Shown here one piece after another: positions 8,129 to 15,045 of a stretch of 16,199 nucleotides of DNA. Numbering within the stretch: the stretch's first letter is position 1; each line of letters starts with the position of its first letter. Under the pieces are notes generated by a model that had not been told where the DNA came from, did no database searches, and was given only the letters and a program-made list of their open reading frames with translations. Where the stretch lies: positions 1 through 16,199 of the forward strand of contig DYRX01000021.1 in NCBI GenBank assembly GCA_020718525.1, written 5' to 3'. The stretch is from Victivallis vadensis. GTDB lineage: Bacteria; Verrucomicrobiota; Lentisphaeria; Victivallales; GWF2-50-93. The translations under genes were made by a program, and so were the position numbers.

Positions 8129-8204
8129 TGGTAGGTTGGCCGGGATTTGAACCCGGGACCCACGCCTTAAAAGGGCGTTGCTCTGCCAACTGAGCTACCA
8201 ACCC
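8129..8204 (-). tRNA. tRNA-Lys (anticodon UUU)
   Basis: A complete 76-base cloverleaf folds on the minus strand. The acceptor stem is GGGTTGG/CCAACCT with a terminal G-U pair, followed by discriminator A and an encoded CCA. The D-arm has GCTCAGTTGGCAGAGC, the anticodon stem ACGCC/GGCGT encloses loop CTTTTAA (anticodon TTT), the variable loop is GGGTC-like, and the T-arm is CCGGG/CCCGG around TTCAAAT. It reads AAA/AAG lysine codons. It is immediately upstream of rpmB with no terminator between them, so the two probably share a transcript that is processed at the tRNA 3' end. Confidence 0.98.
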
Positions 8205-8321
8205 TCGACATCATCGAATCCCTATTGGGACACGCTCCGCCGAAAAAGACAAACAAACGCCATTCCTCTCCGCCTTGTATGAGACAGCAGAAACAGGGGC
8301 TTATCCGTCACTCGGGCTAAA

Positions 8322-8349
8322 AAGATAGCATCAAGGCTCGATTAGTCAA
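8322..8349 (-). promoter_or_regulatory. Likely promoter for tRNA-Lys and rpmB
   Basis: On the minus strand TTGACT (8344-8349, 5/6) is followed after 16 bases by TATCTT (8322-8327, 4/6). The predicted start near 8314 leaves a leader of about 110 bases before the mature tRNA, which holds no other gene. It is directly downstream of the AT palindrome that may end methyltransferase transcription. Confidence 0.45.
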
Positions 8350-8350
8350 T

Positions 8351-8369
8351 TGAAAAAAAGTTTTTTTCA
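8351..8369 (-). terminator. AT-only palindrome after the methyltransferase gene, possible terminator
   Basis: Bases 8351-8369 form a perfect 9+1+9 palindrome (TGAAAAAAA, G, TTTTTTTCA on the plus strand), three bases past the methyltransferase stop. On the minus-strand transcript the 3' arm is itself a run of seven U. The stem has only one G-C pair per arm, so it would be weak, and it may act more as a DNA feature (A-tract bend upstream of the tRNA promoter) than as a terminator. Confidence 0.3.
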
Positions 8370-8372
8370 CTT

Positions 8373-8948
8373 TTATTTTTTGCATCTGTAGACAAATGCG
8401 GGGGGGAGATTGGACCAGACAATCTTTGAAGTCCTCACTTCGGAAAAATATCTGCAGAGAATTTTTTTCAGCCTCACGCCGCCTGGAAGGACTGTTCCTT
8501 GAACATAGGCATATGTGGCAAACCTGCCTCCTTCCGTCAGAGACAAGGAGACCGCCTTCAGTATGCCCATCTGGAGCCTCAGCGGAAAAAGCGCCCACGG
8601 AAGCCCTGAAACAACTACATCCAGTCCCGGAAGACCCTGGTCTCGGGCAAGCTCGCGGATGTGCAAGGCGTCGCCGTTGTAGATCTTTACGCCGGGAAAC
8701 TTCTTTTCAAACATTTCGCAGAGCTTGTCATTCTTTTCCACCGCGAAAAATTTTGCGTCCTTGTGGAGTCTTTTGAGAATGTGCGGTGTAAAAACTGCCG
8801 TGCCGGGACCGATTTCAGCAATCTTGCGCGCATTTTCGATGTCCAGCCCGGATGTGATCGTCTTCGCCAGCCTTTCGGAACTGGGAAAAACAATCCCGAC
8901 TTCCTTGGGCCGCCGCGCAAATTCTCTCAGAAGACGGATGTGCTTCAT
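8373..8948 (-). CDS. SAM-dependent methyltransferase, PmtA-like (phospholipid N-methyltransferase family)
   Basis: This 191-residue class I methyltransferase shows the SAM-binding motif EIGPGT (45-50), an acidic residue at the end of strand 2 (VEKN, E71), a GDA at 92-94 and the motif IV-like VVSGLPW (112-118). The opening FARRPKEVGIVFPSS and the SGLPWALFP block recall the Rhodobacter-type PmtA proteins, which methylate phosphatidylethanolamine towards phosphatidylcholine using S-adenosylmethionine; the same fold is also close to KsgA-type rRNA dimethylases. PmtA-like is the better fit, but the substrate is not proven. ATG has GAGG 6 bases upstream. It is 65 bases after argF with no terminator visible, so it could be the third gene of the arginine operon although it has no obvious metabolic link. 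Confidence 0.8.
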   Translation of the reverse strand: MKHIRLLREFARRPKEVGIVFPSSERLAKTITSGLDIENARKIAEIGPGTAVFTPHILKRLHKDAKFFAVEKNDKLCEMFEKKFPGVKIYNGDALHIRELARDQGLPGLDVVVSGLPWALFPLRLQMGILKAVSLSLTEGGRFATYAYVQGTVLPGGVRLKKILCRYFSEVRTSKIVWSNLPPAFVYRCKK

Positions 8949-9013
8949 CTAGCGCCTCGCCGAAGAATACAAATCATTTTATCAAGCTCCAAATTCATGC
9001 TCCGCTTCTGTGC

Positions 9014-9934
9014 TCATGGACAGTTTTCATCGAGAAGCAATGCCAATATTGCCTTCTGGACATGCAGTCTGTTTTCCGCCTGGTCAAAGACGATCGAGCT
9101 GTGCCCGTCAATCACTTCGTCGCTGATTTCCTCCCCGCGCTTTGCAGGCAGGCAATGCATGATTTTGACGTTTGATTTAGCGGATTCGACGATCTCGCGG
9201 CTGACCTGGTAGGGCATCAGCGCCTTCTTGCGTTTCGCCGTCTCCTTTTCGTAGCCCATGCTGACCCAGACATCGGTGTAGATGTAGTCTGCGCCCTTGA
9301 CGGCCTTGAACGGATCAGGTTCCCAGGCGACCGAGCCGTTCCCGGGACCGGAGTAGTCCATCATCGCCTTCGACGGCGCATATTCCTCGGGGGAGGACAG
9401 AACAAGATCAAATCCGGAAAGCTTTGCGGCGAGGATAAGCGAATTCGAGGTGTTGTTTGCGCAGTCTCCCAGGTATGCCATCTTCACACCCTCGAGCTTT
9501 TCGCTGTACTCGTTCATTGTGAAGAGGTCGGTCAGGATCTGGCATGGATGGAACATGTTTGTGAGGGCGTTTATGACCGGAATCGTCGAAAATTTTGCAA
9601 ACTCGACCAGCTCGGCATGCTCATGAGTCCTTATGATCACCGCATGCAGATAGCGGCTCAGCACCTGCGCAGTGTCGGCGATCGTTTCTCCTCGCCCAAG
9701 CTGGAGATCTGCCTGATCGAGAAATATTGAGGCGCCACCAAGCTCCCTGATGCCAACCTCGAAGGAGACTCTTGTTCTCGTCGAGCTTTTCGAAAAGATC
9801 AACCCGATGCTTTTCCCCTGCAGATGCTTGAGCGGATAGCTTGGACGCTCAGACTTCATCTTCGTCGCGATCTCGAATATCCTGCGGAGATCTTCGACGG
9901 TGACTTCCTGTATCGAAACAAGATCTTTTTGCAT
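9014..9934 (-). CDS. argF: Ornithine carbamoyltransferase
   Basis: This 306-residue enzyme condenses ornithine and carbamoyl phosphate to citrulline in arginine biosynthesis, in the cytoplasm. The carbamoyl-phosphate loop STRTR is at residues 51-55, HPCQ at 129-132, the ornithine-side DVWVSMG at 221-227 and the catalytic HCLPA at 260-264, all intact and in usual order; the length is normal for the family. ATG at 9934 is preferred: it overlaps the argD stop as TGATG and has AGGAG 9 bases upstream inside argD. A longer in-frame ORF to 9994 would add 20 residues without family support and overlap argD more. The overlap implies coupled translation of consecutive-pathway enzymes. Confidence 0.97.
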   Translation of the reverse strand: MQKDLVSIQEVTVEDLRRIFEIATKMKSERPSYPLKHLQGKSIGLIFSKSSTRTRVSFEVGIRELGGASIFLDQADLQLGRGETIADTAQVLSRYLHAVIIRTHEHAELVEFAKFSTIPVINALTNMFHPCQILTDLFTMNEYSEKLEGVKMAYLGDCANNTSNSLILAAKLSGFDLVLSSPEEYAPSKAMMDYSGPGNGSVAWEPDPFKAVKGADYIYTDVWVSMGYEKETAKRKKALMPYQVSREIVESAKSNVKIMHCLPAKRGEEISDEVIDGHSSIVFDQAENRLHVQKAILALLLDENCP

Positions 9935-11148
9935 CAGACCCCACTCCTCATATTGGACAGGCAAACCCGAAGAATCGAGAGTGCCTTGTCGCAATGTTTT
10001 TTCTCAATCACTAGCGGCGGCAGGAGGCGGAGGACATTTTCGCCCGCAGTAAGGACCAGCAGACCCTTCTCGGCCGCCAATTTTCTAAGCTCGCCTGCCG
10101 GCACTTCCATTTCGAGACCAATCATGAGCCCCTTGCCTCTGACCTCCTTTATCCCTCCGACGGATGAGGCAATGTCTCTAAGCCCGGCAAAGAGGTATTC
10201 CGACTGCTTCAGGCAGTTTTCCAAGACATCTTCGGATTCGATCGCATCAAAAACCGCGCATGCCGCGGCGCATGCAAGAGGCGTTCCTCCGAAAGTGCTC
10301 GCATGAGTGCCGGGACCAAGCACGGAACAATGTTTTCTTTTGACAACGAAAGCTCCTATCGGGAATCCGTTGCCCAAAGCTTTTGCAAGAGAGAATGCGT
10401 CGGGTTCGATGCCATAGTTCTGCCAGGCAAAATACCTGCCAGTTCTTCCCATTCCGCACTGGACTTCATCAAAAAGTAGAAGAATGTCGAGATCGTCGCA
10501 GAGCTGTCTCACGGAGTTCAGGTACTCCTCCTTTGCCGGAACAATTCCGCCTTCTCCCTGGATTGGCTCCAGAAGGACGGCGCAGACTGCCGGGTCGGCG
10601 GCGGCGGCGGCAAGCGCCTGCAGATCGTTGAAGGGGACATGTATGAAGCCTGGCATGTCGGGCTGAAAACCCTCGCGATACTTGCTTCTGCCCGTCGCCG
10701 CGAGAGTTGCAAGAGTTCTGCCATGAAATGATTCCTGCATCACAATGATTTTGTTTCTTCCGCAGGAGTTACCTCTTTTTCTCGCAAGCTTGATCTGCCC
10801 CTCATTCGCTTCGGCTCCGCTGTTGCAGAAGAATACCATTCCATCGAAGCTGTTTGAAACAATTTTCGCGGCGAGCTCCGGCTGTTTTTCATTCAGATAA
10901 AGATTCGAAACATGAACAAGCTTCGACGCCTGCTTCCTGATGGCAGCCGTCACGGAAGGATGGCAATGCCCAAGATTGCATACGCTGATTCCGGATGCAA
11001 AATCAAGATATTTGCGCCCGTCGCTGTCCCAAAGCTTGACACCTTTGCCCTTCGCAAACATCACGCCAGGATAATTGGCATAGGTCTTGAGCACATAGTT
11101 GTCCTGCAGTTGCTCAAGCTTTCCGACTTTTTGCTCTTTTTCTCTCAT
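9934..11148 (-). CDS. argD: Acetylornithine aminotransferase
   Basis: This 404-residue class III PLP-dependent aminotransferase has SGAEAN (110-115), which binds the cofactor phosphate, DEVQCGMGRTG (227-237), whose Asp contacts the pyridine nitrogen, and the Schiff-base lysine K256 in SLAKALGNG. It would convert N-acetylglutamate semialdehyde to N-acetylornithine with glutamate as amino donor. Family members can also act on succinyl-diaminopimelate or ornithine, but the adjoining argF makes arginine synthesis the likely role. ATG at 11148 follows AAGGG by about 5 bases. It is the first gene of the operon, divergent from the TraB/GumN lipoprotein. No ARG box-like palindrome was recognised upstream. 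Confidence 0.96.
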   Translation of the reverse strand: MREKEQKVGKLEQLQDNYVLKTYANYPGVMFAKGKGVKLWDSDGRKYLDFASGISVCNLGHCHPSVTAAIRKQASKLVHVSNLYLNEKQPELAAKIVSNSFDGMVFFCNSGAEANEGQIKLARKRGNSCGRNKIIVMQESFHGRTLATLAATGRSKYREGFQPDMPGFIHVPFNDLQALAAAAADPAVCAVLLEPIQGEGGIVPAKEEYLNSVRQLCDDLDILLLFDEVQCGMGRTGRYFAWQNYGIEPDAFSLAKALGNGFPIGAFVVKRKHCSVLGPGTHASTFGGTPLACAAACAVFDAIESEDVLENCLKQSEYLFAGLRDIASSVGGIKEVRGKGLMIGLEMEVPAGELRKLAAEKGLLVLTAGENVLRLLPPLVIEKKHCDKALSILRVCLSNMRSGV

Positions 11149-11155
11149 ATTGCCC

Positions 11156-11184
11156 TTGATGCACCCTTACAAAAAGGATAGAGT
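11156..11184 (+). promoter_or_regulatory. Weak candidate promoter for the TraB/GumN gene
   Basis: TTGATG (11156-11161) is followed after 17 bases by TAGAGT (11179-11184), each 4/6 to consensus, in the 116-base divergent region. It would begin transcription near 11190, about 75 bases upstream of the GTG. Pattern only. Confidence 0.2.
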
Positions 11185-11225
11185 AACAGAATAGCCCGCC
11201 ACCATGGCGAATTGAAAAAACGGAT

Positions 11226-11253
11226 AATCTAGCGCTGGGCAAGCCTGATTCAA
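11226..11253 (-). promoter_or_regulatory. Candidate promoter for argD-argF
   Basis: On the minus strand TTGAAT (11248-11253) is followed after 16 bases by TAGATT (11226-11231), each 4/6 to consensus, placing the start roughly 70 bases before the argD ATG. The -10 element falls inside a 14-base block (11221-11234) that is repeated exactly at 4994-5007. Confidence 0.3.
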
Positions 11254-11264
11254 GGTCAAGACAC

Positions 11265-12170
11265 GTGAAAATGAAAATAAAAAGCTTTCGGAAGGGACTT
11301 TTCGTGCTCTGTATCCTCGCAATAAGTTCGTGCGACAAGAATGCGCCCCCGGCAAATTCCCTGCTCTGGAAATTGAGCAAGGACGGAAAGACATCTTTTC
11401 TTTTTGGGACAGTTCATATTCCCGACCGTAAATTTGAAAAGCTTCCCGGGCCGCTTCTCGAATCAATCAGCCTATGCAACACCATCTACACGGAGATCAG
11501 GCCAGACGCAAAAAGCCAGATGGAAATGTCCAGGGCGATGATATTGCCCCAAGGCAGAAGCCTCGAAACTGAAATCGGCGCAGACCTTTATTCGAGACTC
11601 CTGCATGTTTCGGCAGACCATTGCCCGCAGTTCAGCAGTGAATTCATCGGACGGATGAAAGTGTGGGCGGCGGTTCTGCTGATATCATTTCCCAGGAGCT
11701 CGTATGAAAAAAGCATTGACATGCTGATCTTTGAGCAGGCGCAAATGATGGGAAAAAACTGCGAAGGCCTCGAAAGCCCAGCCGAACAGACCGCTCTTCT
11801 AGACTCCTTCACTGCAGACGAGCAGACGGAAATGCTGAGGGACGCCATCGTAGAAGCAGAAGCCGGATTCCCAACGATTGATGCCCTCATGAACGCCTAT
11901 CTCGCTCAGGATCTGAACGACATTGTGAGGCTTTTTGCTGAGAAGGAAGAGACCTTTTCGGAAAATCTTAAAGAAAAATATGAAGTTGGCATCATCACCG
12001 GCAGAAACAGGCTCTTTATGGAAAGACTAAAGGATCCACTTGCAGGAGGCGGAGTCTTCATCGCGGTCGGCGCTGGACATCTTATCGGCGATTCCGGCCT
12101 TCTTGCCACTTTTTCAGAAGAAGGATTTCAAGTCGAAGCTGTTCCCTTCAAATTCGGACAAGAGCAATAA
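11265..12170 (+). CDS. TraB/GumN-family lipoprotein
   Basis: This is the only plus-strand gene. Its 301 residues begin with a lipoprotein signal (KSFRKGLFVLCILAISSC) whose lipobox ends at C23; Asp at +2 (CDKN) would favour retention at the inner membrane by the proteobacterial Lol rule. The rest matches the TraB/GumN family (PF01963): GTVHIPD at 48-54, where the GxxH is a proposed metal-binding or catalytic motif, an E77 in TEIRP, the GRNRLFMERL helix (246-255) and GAGHLIGDSGL (269-279) near the C-terminus. Family members are suspected metalloproteases; the function here is unknown. GTG is taken as start because AAGG precedes it by about 8 bases; the ATG two codons later is equally possible. 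It converges with the helical-protein gene. Confidence 0.88.
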   Translation: MKMKIKSFRKGLFVLCILAISSCDKNAPPANSLLWKLSKDGKTSFLFGTVHIPDRKFEKLPGPLLESISLCNTIYTEIRPDAKSQMEMSRAMILPQGRSLETEIGADLYSRLLHVSADHCPQFSSEFIGRMKVWAAVLLISFPRSSYEKSIDMLIFEQAQMMGKNCEGLESPAEQTALLDSFTADEQTEMLRDAIVEAEAGFPTIDALMNAYLAQDLNDIVRLFAEKEETFSENLKEKYEVGIITGRNRLFMERLKDPLAGGGVFIAVGAGHLIGDSGLLATFSEEGFQVEAVPFKFGQEQ

Positions 12171-12367
12171 TTTGCCGCTTTTCCCGCCATTCAGTCGTTA
12201 CATTTTGATTGCGGAGATTTTGGGAATTGCTCCATATTCTGAGAGACCGCCGATCCCGAGGTATCGAAGGCTCTCGAAGGGAGCGAAGCTACATCAAAAG
12301 AACTCAATCCGCCAAGGTGGACGAGGATATTTGTACCGTATATTTCTTGGCTGACAAAGGACTCCAT
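12171..12367. other. Convergent intergenic region, nothing recognised
   Basis: This lies between the stops of the TraB/GumN gene and the secreted helical protein. Only weak stems are seen (a GCTC/GAGC pair around 12270-12285 and a 5-bp stem near 12310), with no U-runs, so no intrinsic terminator can be assigned to either gene. Open frames crossing it show no recognisable family and no ribosome binding site. Confidence 0.5.
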
Positions 12368-13015
12368 CTACCAGGCAAGGGAGGGATCTTTTGTCAGCTC
12401 GCTGATTTTGTCATCAATGATTTCGTCTGTTTTCTCCATGCGATCCTGATATTTCTTTTTGAGCTCGTTGAGTTTCTGCTCAGCGAGATCTATGCGTTTC
12501 TTATTCAAATCCATTTTTTTGTCGAACTGCTTTTTCAGTGCGGCAGAGAGCTTTTTCGTTGCATTCTCTTTGGCTTCGCCGTCTTTGGCTTCGCGAAATT
12601 CGCGGACGGCGTCTGATACGGATTTCTCGTCCTCGTTGCTGTTCAAACGCCTGTCAGCGAATCGTCTTTCGATTGCTTCTCTGAAGGCTTCAGGGCTTTT
12701 TTCTGAAAGTTCTTTGAGCTTTTGCAGGTCGTCCGGGCTGAGCGAGGATATTAAAAATTTCAATCTTTCGAATTGGAAGTTTTCCTTGTCTAAGGAATCC
12801 ATGCCGGGGCGATGTTCTGGGGCTCCCTGCCATTTTTTTCTTTCCGGCCTTTCTTTACCGTCTTGGAACTCAGTTTTTTTCTGCTTGAGGCTCAAGGGCT
12901 CCTGGTTTTGGGAAAAGGCTTCCGAAGCCAAAAGCAGGAGAGCCGTTGCCAGGAGTGCCAGCGGGGCTTTGCATGCGAAGAAATTGCGATTCAATGGGAT
13001 TCTGCCGGGATTCAT
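12368..13015 (-). CDS. Secreted, charged helical protein of unknown function
   Basis: This 215-residue protein matches no family I recognise. A signal peptide is clear: a basic start, a hydrophobic stretch APLALLATALLLLASEAF (17-34) and a probable cut near AFS/QN at residue 35. The mature part has almost no hydrophobic core and is dominated by Lys, Glu, Asp, Arg and Gln. Residues about 88-110 (LISSLSPDDLQKLKELSEKS) and about 150-205 look like long amphipathic helices or coiled coil. The size, export and helical make-up resemble periplasmic Spy/CpxP-type or sensor proteins only in general style; the LTxxQ motif is not seen. AAGGAG lies 6 bases before the ATG. It is 25 bases after the anti-sigma candidate and is probably the last gene of the sigma operon, so it may be a sensor, chaperone or regulon member. 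Confidence 0.8.
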   Translation of the reverse strand: MNPGRIPLNRNFFACKAPLALLATALLLLASEAFSQNQEPLSLKQKKTEFQDGKERPERKKWQGAPEHRPGMDSLDKENFQFERLKFLISSLSPDDLQKLKELSEKSPEAFREAIERRFADRRLNSNEDEKSVSDAVREFREAKDGEAKENATKKLSAALKKQFDKKMDLNKKRIDLAEQKLNELKKKYQDRMEKTDEIIDDKISELTKDPSLAW

Positions 13016-13040
13016 TTACAGCTCCTTATCTTTGTGGAAT

Positions 13041-13580
13041 TCATATTGACAGCTCGTCCTGTTCGATTTCATTCGAGATGGTTTCAGACGAATAAGGCAC
13101 TCTTTCCGTGAGCTCCAGTCCGCCTATCTGAATGTCCAATGTCAGCGATTCGATGTCGCCTGACATGTCAAGATCGTCCCATCTGCCGATTTTGAGACGC
13201 TGTTCCGCGGGGTGGACGGATTTCAATTGCGGGATTGGACTGCTGGCGCTTTTCGGGCTTTGCGCTTTATTGGCATGTAGAAAAAATAGAACTGAGAATA
13301 CAATTGCGACAGATGCGGCAGTCGAGAGGGAAATCAGGGCGATGCGGACCGCAGTTTTTGAAAGGATGCTCTGTCTTTTGGGCTTTGGGAGATTGCGTGC
13401 CATATGGATTATGCGCAAATCAAGTTCAGTGTCAGGTTTTTTTCTGCAAGACAGGTAGATCTTTCCAATTCCGGATTCGAAAAGATCGAGGTCCCCGTGC
13501 AAAATATGCGGCATATCTTGCTGAGGCGCAGAGGCTTGCGAGATATCTTCTACCATCGTATTTTTAGATTTGCAACTCAT
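13041..13580 (-). CDS. Single-pass membrane protein, putative anti-sigma factor
   Basis: This 179-residue protein has a cytoplasmic N-terminal part (1-75), one membrane segment (about 76-102) and a C-terminal extracytoplasmic part of about 75 residues. The N-terminal part ends in PDTELDLRIIHMAR (49-62), like the 'LDxxIlaaAR' helix often seen just before the membrane span in anti-sigma-like proteins. There is no zinc-binding HxxxCxxC (ZAS) motif, so sigma binding would have to use another surface. The assignment rests mainly on position: its ATG overlaps the ECF sigma stop as ATGA, with AGGAG 6 bases upstream inside the sigma gene. The role as anti-sigma factor is therefore an inference; membership in the operon is firm. 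Confidence 0.75.
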   Translation of the reverse strand: MSCKSKNTMVEDISQASAPQQDMPHILHGDLDLFESGIGKIYLSCRKKPDTELDLRIIHMARNLPKPKRQSILSKTAVRIALISLSTAASVAIVFSVLFFLHANKAQSPKSASSPIPQLKSVHPAEQRLKIGRWDDLDMSGDIESLTLDIQIGGLELTERVPYSSETISNEIEQDELSI

Positions 13581-14125
13581 AGTGCGCTCCTGGAAAGGCA
13601 GTCTCTCAGATTCAGCAGTGCGTATCTCATCCTTGCCAGCACAGTGTTGATTGATGCGCCCTGCATCTCGGCTATTTCCTTGAAGCTGATTTCATCCTGC
13701 CTGAGGACGAATGTCTCCCTCTGCTCGATCGGGAGTTTTGAGAGGCATTTTCCGAGGGCTGAAGCGATTTCCTTCCTGTCCATTTCCTTCCAGGGTCTTT
13801 CGCTGACCGCCTGAATCTCGCTGTTGACAGGATCCGAGAAGTCAAGAAGGACTTCTTTCTTTGATTTGCGGAAAAAATCCATTGCGAGATTTCTCGATAT
13901 GCGCATTGCCCACGGAAGAAATTTGCATTCGTCCCTGTATGAGGGCAGTTTTGAGATGATTTTCAGCCAGGTCTGCTGGAAAATATCGTCAGCCAGTTCC
14001 TTTTTTCCCTCCAGCATGTTGTAGAGAAAGGAATAGAGCGGACTCTTGTACTTCGAGTAAAGCTGTTCGAACGCCATCATGTCGCCCCCTAGGAATCGGT
14101 GAATCAGTTCTTCGTCGGAATCCAT
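13577..14125 (-). CDS. ECF-type RNA polymerase sigma factor
   Basis: This 182-residue sigma-70-family protein has region 2 at about 9-85 (ADDIFQQTWLKI at 45-56, the core-binding and -10 part, with FLPWAMRISRNLAMD following) and region 4 at about 122-175 (LSKLPIEQRETFVLRQ, then the helix-turn-helix EISFKEIAEMQGASINTV). Regions 1 and 3 are missing, as usual for extracytoplasmic-function sigma factors. AAGGAG lies 5 bases before the ATG. The overlap with the membrane protein downstream suggests that the two are made in stoichiometric amounts. Its target promoters are not identifiable; no repeated GGAAC-type -35 was noticed upstream of its own gene. It follows DUF89 by 62 bases with no terminator, so read-through from the kinase operon is possible. 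Confidence 0.94.
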   Translation of the reverse strand: MDSDEELIHRFLGGDMMAFEQLYSKYKSPLYSFLYNMLEGKKELADDIFQQTWLKIISKLPSYRDECKFLPWAMRISRNLAMDFFRKSKKEVLLDFSDPVNSEIQAVSERPWKEMDRKEIASALGKCLSKLPIEQRETFVLRQDEISFKEIAEMQGASINTVLARMRYALLNLRDCLSRSAL

Positions 14126-14187
14126 TTGATCTCCTTGGAGTATAGAACGGACAGAGATGGCGCGTTATTGCAAGGGTTTTATATTTT

Positions 14188-15045
14188 TCAGGCGATATTG
14201 TGAGGGATGATGTTGAGGCTTCCTATTTCAGTCTTCAAATGGGAGGCGACGACGGCGCATTTTGCCTTGAGAAGGAAGAAGATTGGCCTTCCGCAGTCGG
14301 AGAGGGTTTCATAGTTGCCCTGTCCCTTTGAGACAATGAGATCGGCTTCGGAGAATATCTTTCTGAAATTTTCAGAGCTGTATTCGAGCCAGACGCCCGG
14401 TGTCGAGTCTCCTGTGTCAATAATCTCGCAGATATCTTCATAGCCGGACATTGCCGCCTCCCTGCGGGTCATGTCGTTGAGGATTGGGGCACCTTTGACT
14501 GCTAGAATTATTTTTTCTCTAAGATGCTCGATAAGGAGCCTGTCGAGGACGGCTTCGCCGCAGTTGTCTGCGAGATAGAGTATTTTTTTTGCGGAGCGCA
14601 TCTTGTTTTCAAGGAGATCCACTGCGGCGAGATCAATCGGGAGAGTCATTGATTTGTCTATTTCATGCTGGACGCTGTCGAGGCTGAAATTGTGGTTGGC
14701 GCCGAAGTCAATGATATTTCCTGCTATTGAAATTCTGACAGCGCTTTCGAAGGGGGCAGGGGACTTTTTCACGATTTCTTTCATCTTAGGAAGGAGTGAA
14801 AGAGCCTTTTCCGTGGAGAGGTCTTTTATTTCCATGTAGGGATCTTTGATGTTTGAGCATTCAGAAATCATCATCCCAATTTTTCTTGCCATGAGAGGAG
14901 GGGGGAGATTCCACGCGTGTTCCGACATGAAGGCGAGGGCATCAGACACTATTTTTTTGCGGTCGCCGGGGCTTGCCTGACTGTTTTTAACTGATCTTAC
15001 CAAGTGTCCCAAAATGCACGGCATGCACTCGAAGCTTGGATTCAT
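14188..15045 (-). CDS. DUF89/ARMT1-like metal-dependent phosphatase family protein
   Basis: This 285-residue protein belongs to the DUF89 family (damage-control phosphatase fold, including human ARMT1 and PANK4 C-terminus). It has the N-terminal CMPC pair (C7, C10), GNIIDFG (109-115), the metal and phosphate site DNCGEAVLD (160-168), KGQGNYETL (240-248) and a K262-C263 pair in LLKAKC. All expected acidic and Asn ligands (D160, N161, E164, D168) are present, so it should be active. Family members dephosphorylate damaged or excess phosphometabolites such as sugar phosphates, with Mn, Co or Ni; the substrate here is unknown. Its ATG overlaps the kinase stop as ATGA, so the two are translationally coupled. 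Confidence 0.9.
   Translation of the reverse strand: MNPSFECMPCILGHLVRSVKNSQASPGDRKKIVSDALAFMSEHAWNLPPPLMARKIGMMISECSNIKDPYMEIKDLSTEKALSLLPKMKEIVKKSPAPFESAVRISIAGNIIDFGANHNFSLDSVQHEIDKSMTLPIDLAAVDLLENKMRSAKKILYLADNCGEAVLDRLLIEHLREKIILAVKGAPILNDMTRREAAMSGYEDICEIIDTGDSTPGVWLEYSSENFRKIFSEADLIVSKGQGNYETLSDCGRPIFFLLKAKCAVVASHLKTEIGSLNIIPHNIA

Noticed and set aside
8083..8163. N-terminal extension of rpmB
   Set aside because: It would overlap the tRNA-Lys gene; L28 homology begins at the Met preceded by AAGGAG.
9935..9994. N-terminal extension of argF by 20 residues
   Set aside because: The TGATG overlap with argD and AGGAG at 9 bases favour the internal ATG, and the resulting length fits the family.
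12040..12354. Plus-strand open frame of 104 codons spanning the end of the TraB/GumN gene and the gap
   Set aside because: It is out of frame with TraB/GumN, has no ribosome binding site and resembles no family.
12459..13049. Plus-strand open frame of 196 codons opposite the secreted helical protein
   Set aside because: It is a Ser/Phe-rich antisense of Lys/Glu-rich codons; the minus-strand gene has a signal peptide, a strong ribosome binding site and operon context.
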